Part shown: piece after piece, positions 44,992 to 55,226 of the stretch
Layout: each line of letters begins with the position of its first letter
Numbering within the stretch: the first letter of the stretch is position 1
DNA from: Dictyophora rubrovolvata
Taxonomy: Eukaryota > Basidiomycota > Agaricomycetes > Phallales > Phallaceae
Length of the DNA stretch: 64,000 nucleotides
Reading direction: 5' to 3'
Assembly: GCA_029959195.1 (NCBI GenBank)
Contig: CP114124.1
Coordinates: 1,054,001 to 1,118,000, forward strand
Notes under the pieces: generated by a model
Database searches by the model: none
What the model was told of the DNA's origin: nothing
Seen by the model: only the letters and a program-made list of their open reading frames with translations
Program-made: the position numbers and the translations under genes

Positions 44992-45725
44992 ATGAGTACC
45001 CAAGCACCTTCATTTCCCCTCAGCAAGCTGACTACTGAGACTGATCGTGGAGTCACCAATGCAGTAGGTATGTTCACCACCGTGATAAAGAAACATGGCT
45101 TCCAGTCCCGTTAACGCAAAGATCTTTAGATTCCGTATGTAAGGAAAAATATTACATACCTATACATACAAGCTGGTTAAATTTTGGCAGACGTTCTAGA
45201 ATTTTTGTACAGGAACACCGTTGACCGCGTGATGACCTCCAAAAATCGCGTTTGCTACGCCTTGCGTGCCGGACCTGAGGAGCGGCAATTTTTGCCCTCC
45301 GAGAATGCCAATGACCCTCAGGCTCTGATCGGCAGGCTTGACGATGGTCACAGGATGAATGTAATTGCCTTAAATTCTTTTTCTCGTCTTCGCTGATTTG
45401 AAGTTTTGATCAGTTCGTAATCACGAGCGTTCCGCGAAAAGGCATCAGTCAATCCGAATTGAAATCCCTGCATGCTTACTTCACCTTCCCAGTTTTGGGA
45501 ACAGTTCGAGTTCGTTCTGCATCCAATTTGGTGGACGACAACGGCAATAGCAATACCATCAATTTTTCGTTTGGACCTCACTTAAGTGGTTCTGCCACCG
45601 TTAAATTCTCAGAAGACCAGAAAGCAAACGTGACATACCAGTACACCGCGATGGGGAAACAAATTGACGAAAATTCTGTTGATGTTTCCCTGTCAACCCT
45701 TCCTTTGCCCCCATTCAACAACTAG
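44992..45725 (+). CDS. T1-right: small beta-rich family protein
   Basis: Exons 44992-45067, 45191-45360 and 45414-45725 total 558 nt or 185 residues, the longest T1 copy. Exon 1 is MSTQAPSFPLSKLTTETDRG. Exon 2 is DVLEFLYRNTVDRVMTSKN and onward to GRLDDGHRMN. Exon 3 is KSLHAYFTFPVLGTVRVRS, FSFGPHLSGSATVKF and VTYQYTAMG. All frames are open. The exon 1 length (76 nt, phase 1) is the same in T3. No signal peptide, membrane segment or known domain. Function unknown. Confidence 0.75.
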
Positions 45726-46786
45726 GATGTTCTGCTCTTTTTTTCACTTTCTTGATTTTTTCTCCTAAATTTCCAAATCCCAGTGCCATCGGAAAACAAA
45801 GGGGAGAAAATAGATACTATGTTGTGCCTACTCCAAACTTCTTGATATGATTTATGTTGCGTTTTGTGTTTAGATCACAGCTATCGTTTTAAGTCCTTTC
45901 TCTTGATAATTAAGAAAGCTGAGACCATTTCAAAATGGAGAACACGAAATTCCAGATAACAATGTCACTGATGGTTGCGATACTCTCAGTGAGCCAACGC
46001 AACAGAACCTCGGGCAATCGATCAGCCAATAAGTCAGATATATTAACTTAGGCAAGCCAATTAACCATTGCGTCTCGAGAGTGGTGCTAACCTCATATCC
46101 AGTTGTTGAAAGCATCTTAATTTTCAACCATAAAAGTTCTGCTTTCTGTTCTAAGTAAAGTTTTTGAAAAAAAAAACGAACTCAGTTGACCCGCAGAGCC
46201 CATCTGAGTCACATCTGCATACAATGAAACGTCAATAGATATCTACAAAAACATAAAAACATACCCACCGTAAGTTTCGCCCTCGCACAAACTCGCATGC
46301 CAGGTTCTGTGGCGGGCGAGGCCCTCGTGGTTCGGATGTGATTGGTGGTGGGGAAGGCTGAGGTTCCAACGCGTTGTGTCATGGTGAAAGCGGGTGTCGA
46401 TGGTGGTGGCGATAGAAAATTCCATTACGTTACAGATTATAGACTCAATAAAATAAATGTGACGTCAACCTGGCCAAAATTACAGTATGCAGATTGACAG
46501 CAAACTTAGCAAAGAGCAGTGTCGTACAGGACTGGCAGACCGCCCTTAATTTGTCACCGGCTTCACTTGTCACATTCGTGTCACATCTTTGCACGATGCT
46601 CTTAGTTCGTGTCCTTACTATAGCTTCGTATGCTCTTTTCTAAATGCAAGTACTTAGTACTTAGCACTTCAAATGAGTTTTACATTTACAAAAGATGATC
46701 GATCATTGATAATAGTTCCAAGGAAACCATCAATGATATTGTTGAAGTCAGCGTAGGGATTTGTACAGCCGCGTTTGTTTAGTTCA
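45726..46786. other. Spacer between T1-right and T5-right
   Basis: Convergent 3' ends. The part 45770-45990 matches the 3' flanks of T1a and T1b in inverse orientation. No gene supported. A 60-codon minus frame at 46243-46425 shows no conservation with the left arm. Confidence 0.5.
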
Positions 46787-47315
46787 TCAAGAACACCAGT
46801 AAATTACAAGCCAGTAGCTGGCTATACCATCATCCCCCCGTTTCTTGCAATCGTAGCAAGTGATACCAGTAGGAACGATTCTGTTCCAAATATATCCATA
46901 CGTCCCGGTGATGACATCCTTTGTAAGTTGTTTGCCATGAACGTTGATGCCTATGTTTGCACTGACGGCCACAGCAGGTGCAGTGTTTAGCATCCTTGGG
47001 AACTTTGATGAAACTATCTCCGAGAACGGGAATCTCTAGCAACTCCTCGATTAATTTCGTGTCCTTTTCGGGAGTCTTAAGGATGATCATGCCGTCACTT
47101 TTTTGAAAGAAGTGCTTTGTTGCTTCTGTGCTTCTCTTCGCTGACAACTAAAGGCATAGAATTAGAAAGAGGTTCGCCAAATTTCACGGTCTTCGAGTTC
47201 ACGTACTGCTGCCTTTGACGAGATCAGGAATATTATAGGCAAATAAACAGTTATTCAAGCTATAATTCTATGGTTTCTGCAACTCATTATGTAAACTTAC
47301 ATCGTTAGTAGACAT
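46787..47315 (-). pseudogene. T5-right: frame-disrupted copy of the T5 gene
   Basis: The start at 47315 gives MSTND, then an intron, then NIPDLVKGS. The conserved SDGMIILKTPEKDTKLIEEL, FIKVPKDAKHCTCCGRQ and GTYGYIWNRIVPTGITCYDC are all present but in different frames. Relative to T5-left there is a 2-nt gap before the TKHFFQKSDGM region and a deletion of about 17 nt after GRQ. A micro-intron rescue was considered and not found. TATATAAACCC lies at 47384-47391 (minus). Both arms thus carry damaged T5 copies, with different lesions. Confidence 0.62.
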
Positions 47316-48315
47316 TCTGAAACGGAATGAGCGAGTATGCTTGAAGCAAAACTGACTGGGGCGAATAACAACTTGCGGTCGGGTTTATATATGGTGCATG
47401 TTGCATGACCACGAACACAAAAAACTCTCCGTTTCATCCTAAGAATGGCATACGCTAGTTCGTCTTTGGCGGTAGGCTTGTCTTCCCCGTGTATATGACG
47501 CTACATCACGCCGAAGCCTTCAAAAACAAATTAATGAAGGAAGCGTCTCATGTTATCCTTCAGCCAGACGAGGCTTTCCCAGTTTCCAAAAAATGGCTTT
47601 CTATTGTCAATGAATGTACAATAAACCATTCTTCTGCTCCATTTGAATTTGCTACTGACTCTAGGTAGGCTTGGTCGACCGGGCTGTAAAATGTAACAGA
47701 TGGCTTCAAAAAAGGTTTTTCTAGTCCTTCTCCCTCAATTGAACGCCATTGATTGAATCAGACGGTTGTATTGAAACAATAGACGGGAATTTGCTTCACG
47801 GAAGCTACGCTCGTTTTACCCTATTTGCTGACATCGAGGCCGTCGATGTCTTATAGTAGAAGGAGTGTATCCGGGCGGTGATTCTCGATGCCATGTTTAA
47901 GAGATTCAGTTGTTCAAGAGAAAGACTGGGAATAGTTAATGCGTCTCTATTAAAGCAGTAGTTCTAATTCTTGAGCCCATGACTTTAGTTCCGTTGTACA
48001 ATGTATTCTTAGATGTTCCCACATCATATTATTGCAAAAATCTCAAGTGATCATGAAGGCCATGATTAGGCATGTTCAGACTCTGTACGGCAAATTCTTT
48101 TTATAGATCGGTTAATCCTGATCGGTTTATTCAATCTCAGGAACAGGTTGTTTCCAACTTTTGCGATAGAGTAATTTGACAATCACTGGCGAAATTGAAC
48201 AATGCGTCGCAATGTATAATTGCAAACTAACAAAAGAAACAGAGGACAAGAAAAGACAAGAAAGTAGGAGTTTAGACTCTGAAAATGAGGAGCAGACTCG
48301 AAGGGGAGGATAACT
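47316..48315. other. Spacer between T5-right and T4-right
   Basis: No gene supported. It contains the same-orientation relic of 12025-12140 at about 47725-47800. The part 47990-48260 matches the T4-left 3' flank (13890-14170) in inverse orientation, including TAATTTGAC and GTATAATTGCAAACTAAC. Confidence 0.5.
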
Positions 48316-48975
48316 TCAGAATGGAAGAGGAATGCCTCCGGAAAACGTTTTCCCGGCGACCGTAGCTGAATATGTAAGGGTAGTCTTTCCGCCCGTTCTT
48401 TTAATGCCAACTGTTCCGGAAAGGATCCCCGGGTAACCAAGAGTGCCTTCGATACCTTGTGACAACGAACCAGAAATATTAAGCACCTGAATGGAGGGGA
48501 TGATTGGGATGTTCAGGAACACTTGAAGTGCAATCGTGTCAGCGCCATCATAGCTCGATTTTATCTGGATTATGTTTCGTTAGAATATCAACTAAAAAAA
48601 TAACAGGAGTTACCTCCAGTGGACCTATGGCATGGTGAAAGAGTTGAATATCCGCAGCATTGGGGTTGCCAGTGACAGTGGTGGCCAACTGAAACACTTT
48701 CAGATTATCGGGGTCCTTTAGGTCGGTAACTTGGCTCGTGATGTCTTTGATGTCACTAGCATGGTAGTAGACATCTTGAATAAGCTTTTAATTAGGTATC
48801 TCTGCCTTAAGAGACCAACAATTCCTTACTAGCAATATCTATGTTGGATACAGCGTCAGAACGTCCTGTGTGATAGGTGTTAAGCCTTACCTATTGGGTT
48901 GCTAATGGCACGATACTCTTGAAAAGGGATTCGCTTTGAAAGGGTAACTGGGAATACTTCGACTGCCGTGCTCAT
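48316..48975 (-). CDS. T4-right: small beta-rich family protein with 9-nt micro-exon
   Basis: The start at 48975 gives MSTAVEVFPVTLSKRIPFQE. Micro-exon ATATTGCTA (Asp-Ile-Ala) lies near 48830. Exon 3 gives VYYHASDIKDITSQVTDLKD and LATTVTGNPNAADIQLFHHA. The last exon gives IALQVFLNIPIIPSIQVLN, LGYPGILSGTVGIK and LTYSATVAGKTFSGG. The frame is open, with about 168 residues. TATA box at 49036-49042. It has the same architecture as T2. It is the functional-looking twin of the decayed T4-left. Function unknown. Confidence 0.75.
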
Positions 48976-49633
48976 GACGTGAAAGGGGAAGACACTGGTC
49001 TGTTAGTGTTGAGTTGCCTATTCACGTCGAAAATGTTTTATAGGAATCAGAGCCTGTACATTGTGATATTCTAATCGTTGAAAAGTACGACAGGTGTGCC
49101 CAATGGCTAAATGAATGGAGAACACAATGTATTCGCGAAGAAGGTCCCTTGGCCGCTGTGGGACTCCGATCGATGTGAACATGATGAAGGAAATCAAGGC
49201 CGTTACCTGGCTGAATCGAACTGCCGGGTTTTGGGTTAGATCAGTGCATATGACGGAACTTTGGGAATTCGAATTGCTGGCGTGTGCTTCTTTTCTGGCG
49301 CTATCACGCACTTTTTAAAAGGAAAATCCAATGATGGCAGCTGGCTTTATCAATGTAGTGTGGACTCTGCGAGGCATTGAAAGAGAATTGAATGGATAGT
49401 GCCAGATGTTGGCAGCTTGTGTTGTCGGCATTCCCCGGTTCTCAGTCAAATCACTGATGATGAGGCTGCTTCGAAATTGAATTCGGGTTTACTGTTTTCT
49501 GGCTTTTTGTGTGAGTTGACTTCGAGTTCTTTGCTGTGAAGCCAAGTTTGTTTCATCGTTTGTGCATCCGTCTCAAGGCAAAAAATGAATATGTGTAACA
49601 TTGCGATCACGGATAAGGGAGTTGCTATAAATT

Positions 49634-49640
49634 TATAAAA
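49634..49640 (+). promoter_or_regulatory. TATA box of T3-right
   Basis: TATAAAAGCTCGATC, 93 nt before the start. It shares AAAAGCT(C/T)GATC with T1a, T1b and T3-left. Confidence 0.62.
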
Positions 49641-49726
49641 GCTCGATCTAGTTACAATGTTCGATTGCACACCAAGTGTTCCCCATCTGGTACCACTCAA
49701 GCTCAAGTATCAAGTACTACTCAGCC

Positions 49727-50411
49727 ATGACCAGCTCCTTACCCATATTCGCCCGTCAGCGATTGTCGCTCCGGACTGATAGTGGAATTACTAACCTGCT
49801 CGGTATGTTCACATTACCTTACCCAACCGTGACCGCCTACTCAACAGCACAATGCACTAGACTCCACAAGTAAGGATGGATATTTCGTGCATTTTCGAGC
49901 TGAATATTCAGAATTAACCTTTCAGACCTTCTATCCCAAGTTAATTCCAAAGAAATTTCTCAAAACCATATCGCCTATACTATCCGAGTGAACCCCGATG
50001 CACAGTTATCAGGAGAACAGGCTCAAGCCCTCATAGGTAGATACGGAACTGAGGATCAGGTTCAGGTATCAAGCTGATATCGACTTTTCATTACCTTTTT
50101 TCCCCGGCTAACCTCCCAAATAGTTTGTATACACAAAAACACCGGATACTTTCGGTTCATCTGGCTCAGCTTTGGAGAAACTGCACGTCTACTTCGGCAA
50201 CAGCAATGGGACATTTCCAATTGAAGAAGCGAGTAATCCATTGAACGTCAACTATATGTTCGGGCCCGATCTTAAGGGCACTGTATCTATTAGGGCTATT
50301 TCGGACACGAAGGCACAAATTAAATACGCTTACACGGTGTATTCCAAAGCCGTTCCGGAACAGACCACTATTTTTAATCTGGAACCGTTGAAGCCTATTA
50401 CAACTTATTAA
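49727..50411 (+). CDS. T3-right: small beta-rich family protein
   Basis: Exons 49727-49802, 49926-50065 and 50124-50411 total 504 nt or 167 residues. Exon 1 is MTSSLPIFARQRLSLRTDSG. Exon 2 is DLLSQVNSKEISQNHIAYTI and ends GRYGTEDQVQ. Exon 3 is FVYTKTPDTFGSSGSALEKL, YMFGPDLKGTVSIRA and IKYAYTVYSK. The frame is open. The alignment FGPDLKGTVSI (T3) / FGPHLSGSATV (T1) / LGPSDILDGTVNI (T2) / LGYPGILSGTVGI (T4) links the family. Its left-arm twin is destroyed by insertions. No signal peptide or known domain. Confidence 0.75.
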
Positions 50412-50698
50412 CCAGCTTCGGTACTTATGAAGCGTTCTTGTCTTTCTTGTTCTCAAATTAAAGATTCACTTTGCTTCTTGACACAATTTTTATCCTTAGT
50501 GATGTTTATCAGACTCAATATCACCATTGTTATACGTCTTGCTCCTGGTGTGAATTCAGGAAACGGTTCGGAAAAAGCATTCTTCATTAAGTCTAGGTCG
50601 TGCTTTGCATGGATTCAAATGTAGGTTTACATAGTGAGTATTTCTTCAGAATACATCTCCACTGACAAAAAAATTGACATATGTACACTATAGTTATT
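50412..50698. other. Shared 3' region of T3-right and UCH
   Basis: Convergent 3' UTRs. It contains the empty site of the solo LTR found at 8521-8850 (the AAGAAAGACAAGAACGC context, on the minus strand here). Confidence 0.65.
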
Positions 50699-51769
50699 TT
50701 AATCTTCAAGGGGCCCCCCGAAAGCTATGACATTAAAAGTCAGGTTTTCGCTTCCCAATATAAAGAACGACTGAATGCAGGTACATGCATCCTGAGAGAA
50801 AAGAATCAGATGCCCGAAAAATAACAAGAAGTAAAAACGGACACACCAGTAGAAAGTTTGTACATGGACCTCTATCCAAGGGAGCAGGCCTACGACCGTC
50901 TAATTCCAGAAGCCGATTAGATGAACGGTCTTGCGGGTCCGGGGCTTGAACGAATGCTATGAAATGTAGGTTTGTGTCTAAATCCGTAGGAACTTCAGAT
51001 TGACCCATATGTGCAGTAGATTCGTGGATAGAGGCGAAAAGATCGGTCTTCTCGAGCAATTCAGCCCGTTCGTCCGGAGTGAGAGCAATGGATTTCTCAA
51101 GAAATTCTGCTAAAGGTGATTCGGGGGTGATCGTCGCGTCTGACTTCGAGTCCAGTTAAGTTTGTTCTCAACAAAAATGTATAGATTTACAGCTTGAAAA
51201 AAAGGTCACTTACGTTGGCCAGAGCGTGCAAAAGACCTATGGTTCCACAGGCGTTAGAGATCTAATACAGAACAAATGTTACGATCTTGAGGTCCTATAG
51301 AAGGTATTTAAACCCATCTTTACAGTTTGTCTGATAAAGAGAGCACTCGGATCAACGTGTTTTTGACCCTCAGAACTCTCGATCCATACGTCCTCTGTGC
51401 GTCGTCGTTCTTCTGTTATCATTGTTACTGGAAACAATAACAGCAGTGCTTTGACAGGTCCCGGCACTATATCTAGGAGCTTTTGTAAAACGGGTTAGCA
51501 CGAGAAATTAGACCGAAATTGTTGTTTCACCTCAGGATCAAAACCATAAACATCGTGAAAGGCCGCAGAAGCAGTCACTAGGCCTGCTTTTTGTGCCCAC
51601 TACGTAGAAAATGTACGATGATCAGGATTGAAATATTCGGTCATCCATCTCAGCTCTACACATACGCTTGTAAGAACCTATCAAAAACAATAAGCGTATC
51701 TTCAGTTGATTTGAGTTTTTTCTTTACTTCTGGGTTAGCTTCCAAGGGAATCCAAGTGACGTCTGACAT
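50699..51769 (-). CDS. Ubiquitin C-terminal hydrolase, UCH-L3/YUH1 type (peptidase C12)
   Basis: The start at 51769 gives MSDVTWIPLEANPE, followed by a 12-nt micro-exon (VLTS) and WAQKAGL. DVYGFDPELLDIVPGPVKA and LLLLFPVTMITEE follow. The catalytic Cys is in ISNACGTIGLLHAL, the His in DTNLHFIAFV and the Asp in LLELDGRRPAP. The final exon DACTCIQSFF ends FNVIAFGGPLED. The enzyme releases small adducts from ubiquitin or NEDD8 C-termini in the cytosol. Length of about 250 residues is slightly above yeast Yuh1. A copy of the last exon is at 8145-8236. Confidence 0.95.
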
Positions 51770-52114
51770 ACTCAAACAAAGAAAACGGGAATGAAAGGAT
51801 CTTGCGTCATATCATGATTAAAGTTTTAGAGGCACTTATTTATAGCTATCAAGGCGCTTGTTTATATCTCATCGATGCTAAGGCGAATCTCTGCTAAATC
51901 AGACGGTTCTTCTGTCGAGTGTATATATATTCACAATCAAAACGATTTTAAGTAATAATAAACATTGACATAACCTGACTATACCTATACATGGTACACT
52001 AGCCTAAGCTATACTTGGAATAATAAAAAGAAAATCTCCTTATACAACATTTACAGCCACCGCACATTGTGTTATACTACGTCTGTATTTCCATTAGGCT
52101 CATGCCTCGTCCTC
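51770..52114. other. Intergenic gap between UCH start and F-box gene end
   Basis: Contains the UCH promoter and F-box 3' UTR. AT-rich; no other feature seen. Confidence 0.55.
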
Positions 52115-54514
52115 TCAATTGTGTTCACCCGGTTGAGGGGTGGTGCAAATTGCACCTTCAAAACGTCCCCCAAAATCCACAAAACGCATTCGGGTATCAT
52201 GGTCAACGGAGTAGCACACCACGCCAGTGCTTTCATCAAACGCAAGAGCAACGACTCCTTTCTCCATATCTGCTAAAAAGGAGGGATCAACGTTTAGACT
52301 CCTCACAGACGAATAGGCAGCGTGTCTTCGTAGAAATGTAGCACCAAAGTCAACACCGGGAACGAAGACAATGGGACACATGTCAGGGCAATCCCATGCA
52401 TGGAAGCAGCCAGACTCTTCCAAGACATATCCCATATGGTGACGAATGTATGCTCCGGTAGTCGTAGCAGACGCAAGTTGATATTGACCTGGAATAAATT
52501 TGTAACCCACAATGCGCAAAATCGCTTTTGCAACGCCAAGACCGAATTTGTCCAATGCGGTAGACGTGGGAGAGCGCATGAAGGCAAAAGAGAAGAAGGC
52601 CCCGGGTAAAATGTCGCAGAAGGTCGCATCGTCCCACTTCCATCGCGTCCTTTTGACGATCTGGAATGGAAGGTCATACCTAAATTTGGTGACGTGGCCT
52701 TTGCCCCCACGAACTGGGACAACTTCATCGGTCAAGGCCGTAGGATGCATCATAACATGAAGGAGGCCGTTGGGCCCCTTCACCGGCACGTAAATCGACT
52801 AGGTAAAATATCGAGTCGTTACAAATATGAAAACACGTCAAAAACAAACACACGACGTACGATAGGAGCTGGCGCAGAGTGGAATTGAGAATCTAGCATT
52901 TTGTCCGGATTTCTTATCGCGGAAAACCACCCTTCCTCGAGATTTGAAAAATAGACACCTGTCGCCGATATACCATACAAGTGTTGGGTGCCAAGGCTTG
53001 GTGGCTTGTGTAAACTTTTCCCGACGTCAGGTAGATTGAACAACGTCAAGCTAAAGGTTTTCACATCCCCCCCATCTATACCGACTACTAATTGAGATAC
53101 AAGGACACAATTTTGCCAAGGCAGCAGCTTTATTTTCCATATGGTACTGGGCTATGACAACGTAATACTATTCAGTATACCTATACCGGAACTTTTCTTG
53201 TACAACAACTCACCAAAATAGGATTTACTATATCAGCCGACCCTAGACTTATAAATGAAGCTGGTCCGCTATAAATATTTTTCGACCGCAGTTCTGGATA
53301 ATCGAACATGAGCAATCGTGGACGACAGACCAGCGCGATCATGAGAGTGTTGGGTAGCGTTGTATGTTGTACATCGCACATCGCAATCTGCTGAATCTTT
53401 TGGATCACGGACGTTTCGTATACCACCTTCAACGGAGTCGGGCATTCTGTTTTTATGGCATCAAAAGAACCTTTTGAATGGTTTTGGTCGGCCAACTCTT
53501 CAACAAGTTCAAGAGATATTGCCGCAACTGACACTCTAGTGATAAATTGTAAGCTAAAATAGAGCTTCAGCGCGTGTAAGACAAGGAAGATGAAAGTAAA
53601 AGTACACACGTAGTTTCGTTTTGAATAGGAGGAGTCGTAAAAGTAAGGAAAATATGCAACTCGTTATTGAAAGTTCCATACGTTGCTTCGAACAATTCCG
53701 GTTTCCGATTCAAATGTGCTTTTGTAAGTGGAGTTCGAGCGCCGCCCTTGTACAATTTCATTTCCCACAACGAAACATACGCTTCTCCATGACAGTCTTG
53801 ACTCAATGTAACAATAAACTTGGAACCTGGCAAGATGCGGACTTCGAGAACTTGATCATATGTATCTTGGTGAACCAGTGAACCAGTCAAAGGACGGAAA
53901 ACGAAGTTTTCATGCATGTAGATAGAACGTGTGACGAGGTATTCTGCCATAAAGGGTTTGATTTCACCATAGAGGTGTCTAGAAGTCGGAGGGAGACTAG
54001 GGAGTACAAGGCTGAGTCGTTTCATAGCAGATAGCCATATGGTACCATTACGTGTCACTTTGTTCATATGACGCGAAGTCTAGGGAGTCGTTGAGGCTTG
54101 TCAGAGGAATATATAGAATGAGACGTAAAGCACACTTACCTTGCGTAAAGAAAGAATGTCGCGTACACTAAGCCATTCACAAATTTTGAGATGGATTTCC
54201 AGGGGAAACGCGACAAATTTCGATTGCCTGAGAAACACACGGCGAATGGTTTGAACACTGTTAGACGCATGGTCGGGTTGTTGTTCGGTTTGTTCACCAG
54301 GAGGTGAGGTCACGTTTGGTTGTGAGTTTGCGGCAATCGCTTCTCGAGCGCGAGCCATCATTATTTCCATGATCTCTGGTGTCAGAATGTCCCATGTAAA
54401 AACACTCATGTTGACAGATCCCAGATTGAAACGTGTTTCTTGAAGGTTGGGCTGAGCCTGAGGATGAGAGCCAGCCTGTAGTGGGAGGGGAGGAACATCG
54501 GGTGCGGCAGACAT
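52115..54514 (-). CDS. F-box protein
   Basis: The start at 54514 gives MSAAPDVPPLPLQAG. An F-box lies near residues 95-145: FVAFPLEIHLKICEWLSVRD, then ILSLRKTSRHMNKVTRNGTI and WLSAMKRLSL. The rest forms a long C-terminal region with repeated beta-like stretches (RILPGSKFIVTLSQD, EAYVSLWEMKL, RPRLLMFDYPELRS, LADMEKGVVALAFDESTGVV), as in the substrate-binding parts of mushroom F-box proteins. Several introns of 50-70 nt. By family it would recruit a substrate to an SCF ubiquitin ligase; the target is unknown. Exon joins in the middle (52800-53200) are less certain. Confidence 0.82.
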
Positions 54515-55226
54515 TGCAAAAGAAACTTGACTTAAGACTCGGGAAAGGTAAACAGTTTGAAGTCAAAGACTTTATATATGTCGCGTTAGTCCAGACCCGG
54601 GGGTGGTGTATGGACAATTGGAGGATTCGTCCACTTGTCCTACAAAACTGGACCAGTGTCCCTTGAACCGAAGTTGGTTCGAAGAAATGGACGAACGAAC
54701 ATGTCTCATTTATTTTTTTATAAGAATAAACTTGTGACGATTAGAAGATGCGTTTGGACAAGGCAGCAATGAAAATACAATTGCCCGTCGACAGAGTAAA
54801 TGGGAGAAAGCCGTCACAAAGGGTCGTCGCTTGGCTTCGTGGGAACACGAATAAATATGGAAAGAATCCTAAGTATTAAAACTTGAGCTTCCTTACGAGG
54901 GTCGATTTTGTGATTGAAAGGTAACATCAGTTGCCGAAGACTATGTGTGGTTAATAAATGGCACAAGGGGATTGTGCAGAGCTTTAGCCATCCCGTCTCT
55001 ACAGCAACGTGTGATGCATGCAGCCTTTTCGTGCGCTGTGTTGCTGAATGCAACAACTCTGGAAATTCTTAAATAAAGAGTCAGCGAACCCGTCCGAAGT
55101 GTACATGAAGGACGCGTGATATTGGTAGAACTTCAAATTCTTCCAGGTTGAACTTGGGAGGCTTTTCAAAAGTCTGCTTACATAATAAGTAGCCATTTCC
55201 TGTTTCTAAAACTTTCCCTTCTCAAA
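54515..55226. other. Intergenic region between F-box gene and RPF1
   Basis: Divergent promoters. TTTATATATG near 54570 could serve the F-box gene. No gene supported. Confidence 0.5.

Larger units (their letters stand above)
43430..50790. repeat. Right arm of the inverted segmental duplication
   Basis: It carries T2(-), T1(+), T5(-), T4(-), T3(+) and the UCH 3' end, the exact reverse-complement order of 8145-19570. It lacks all four large insertions found in the left arm and so shows the unfilled target sites. Confidence 0.85.
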
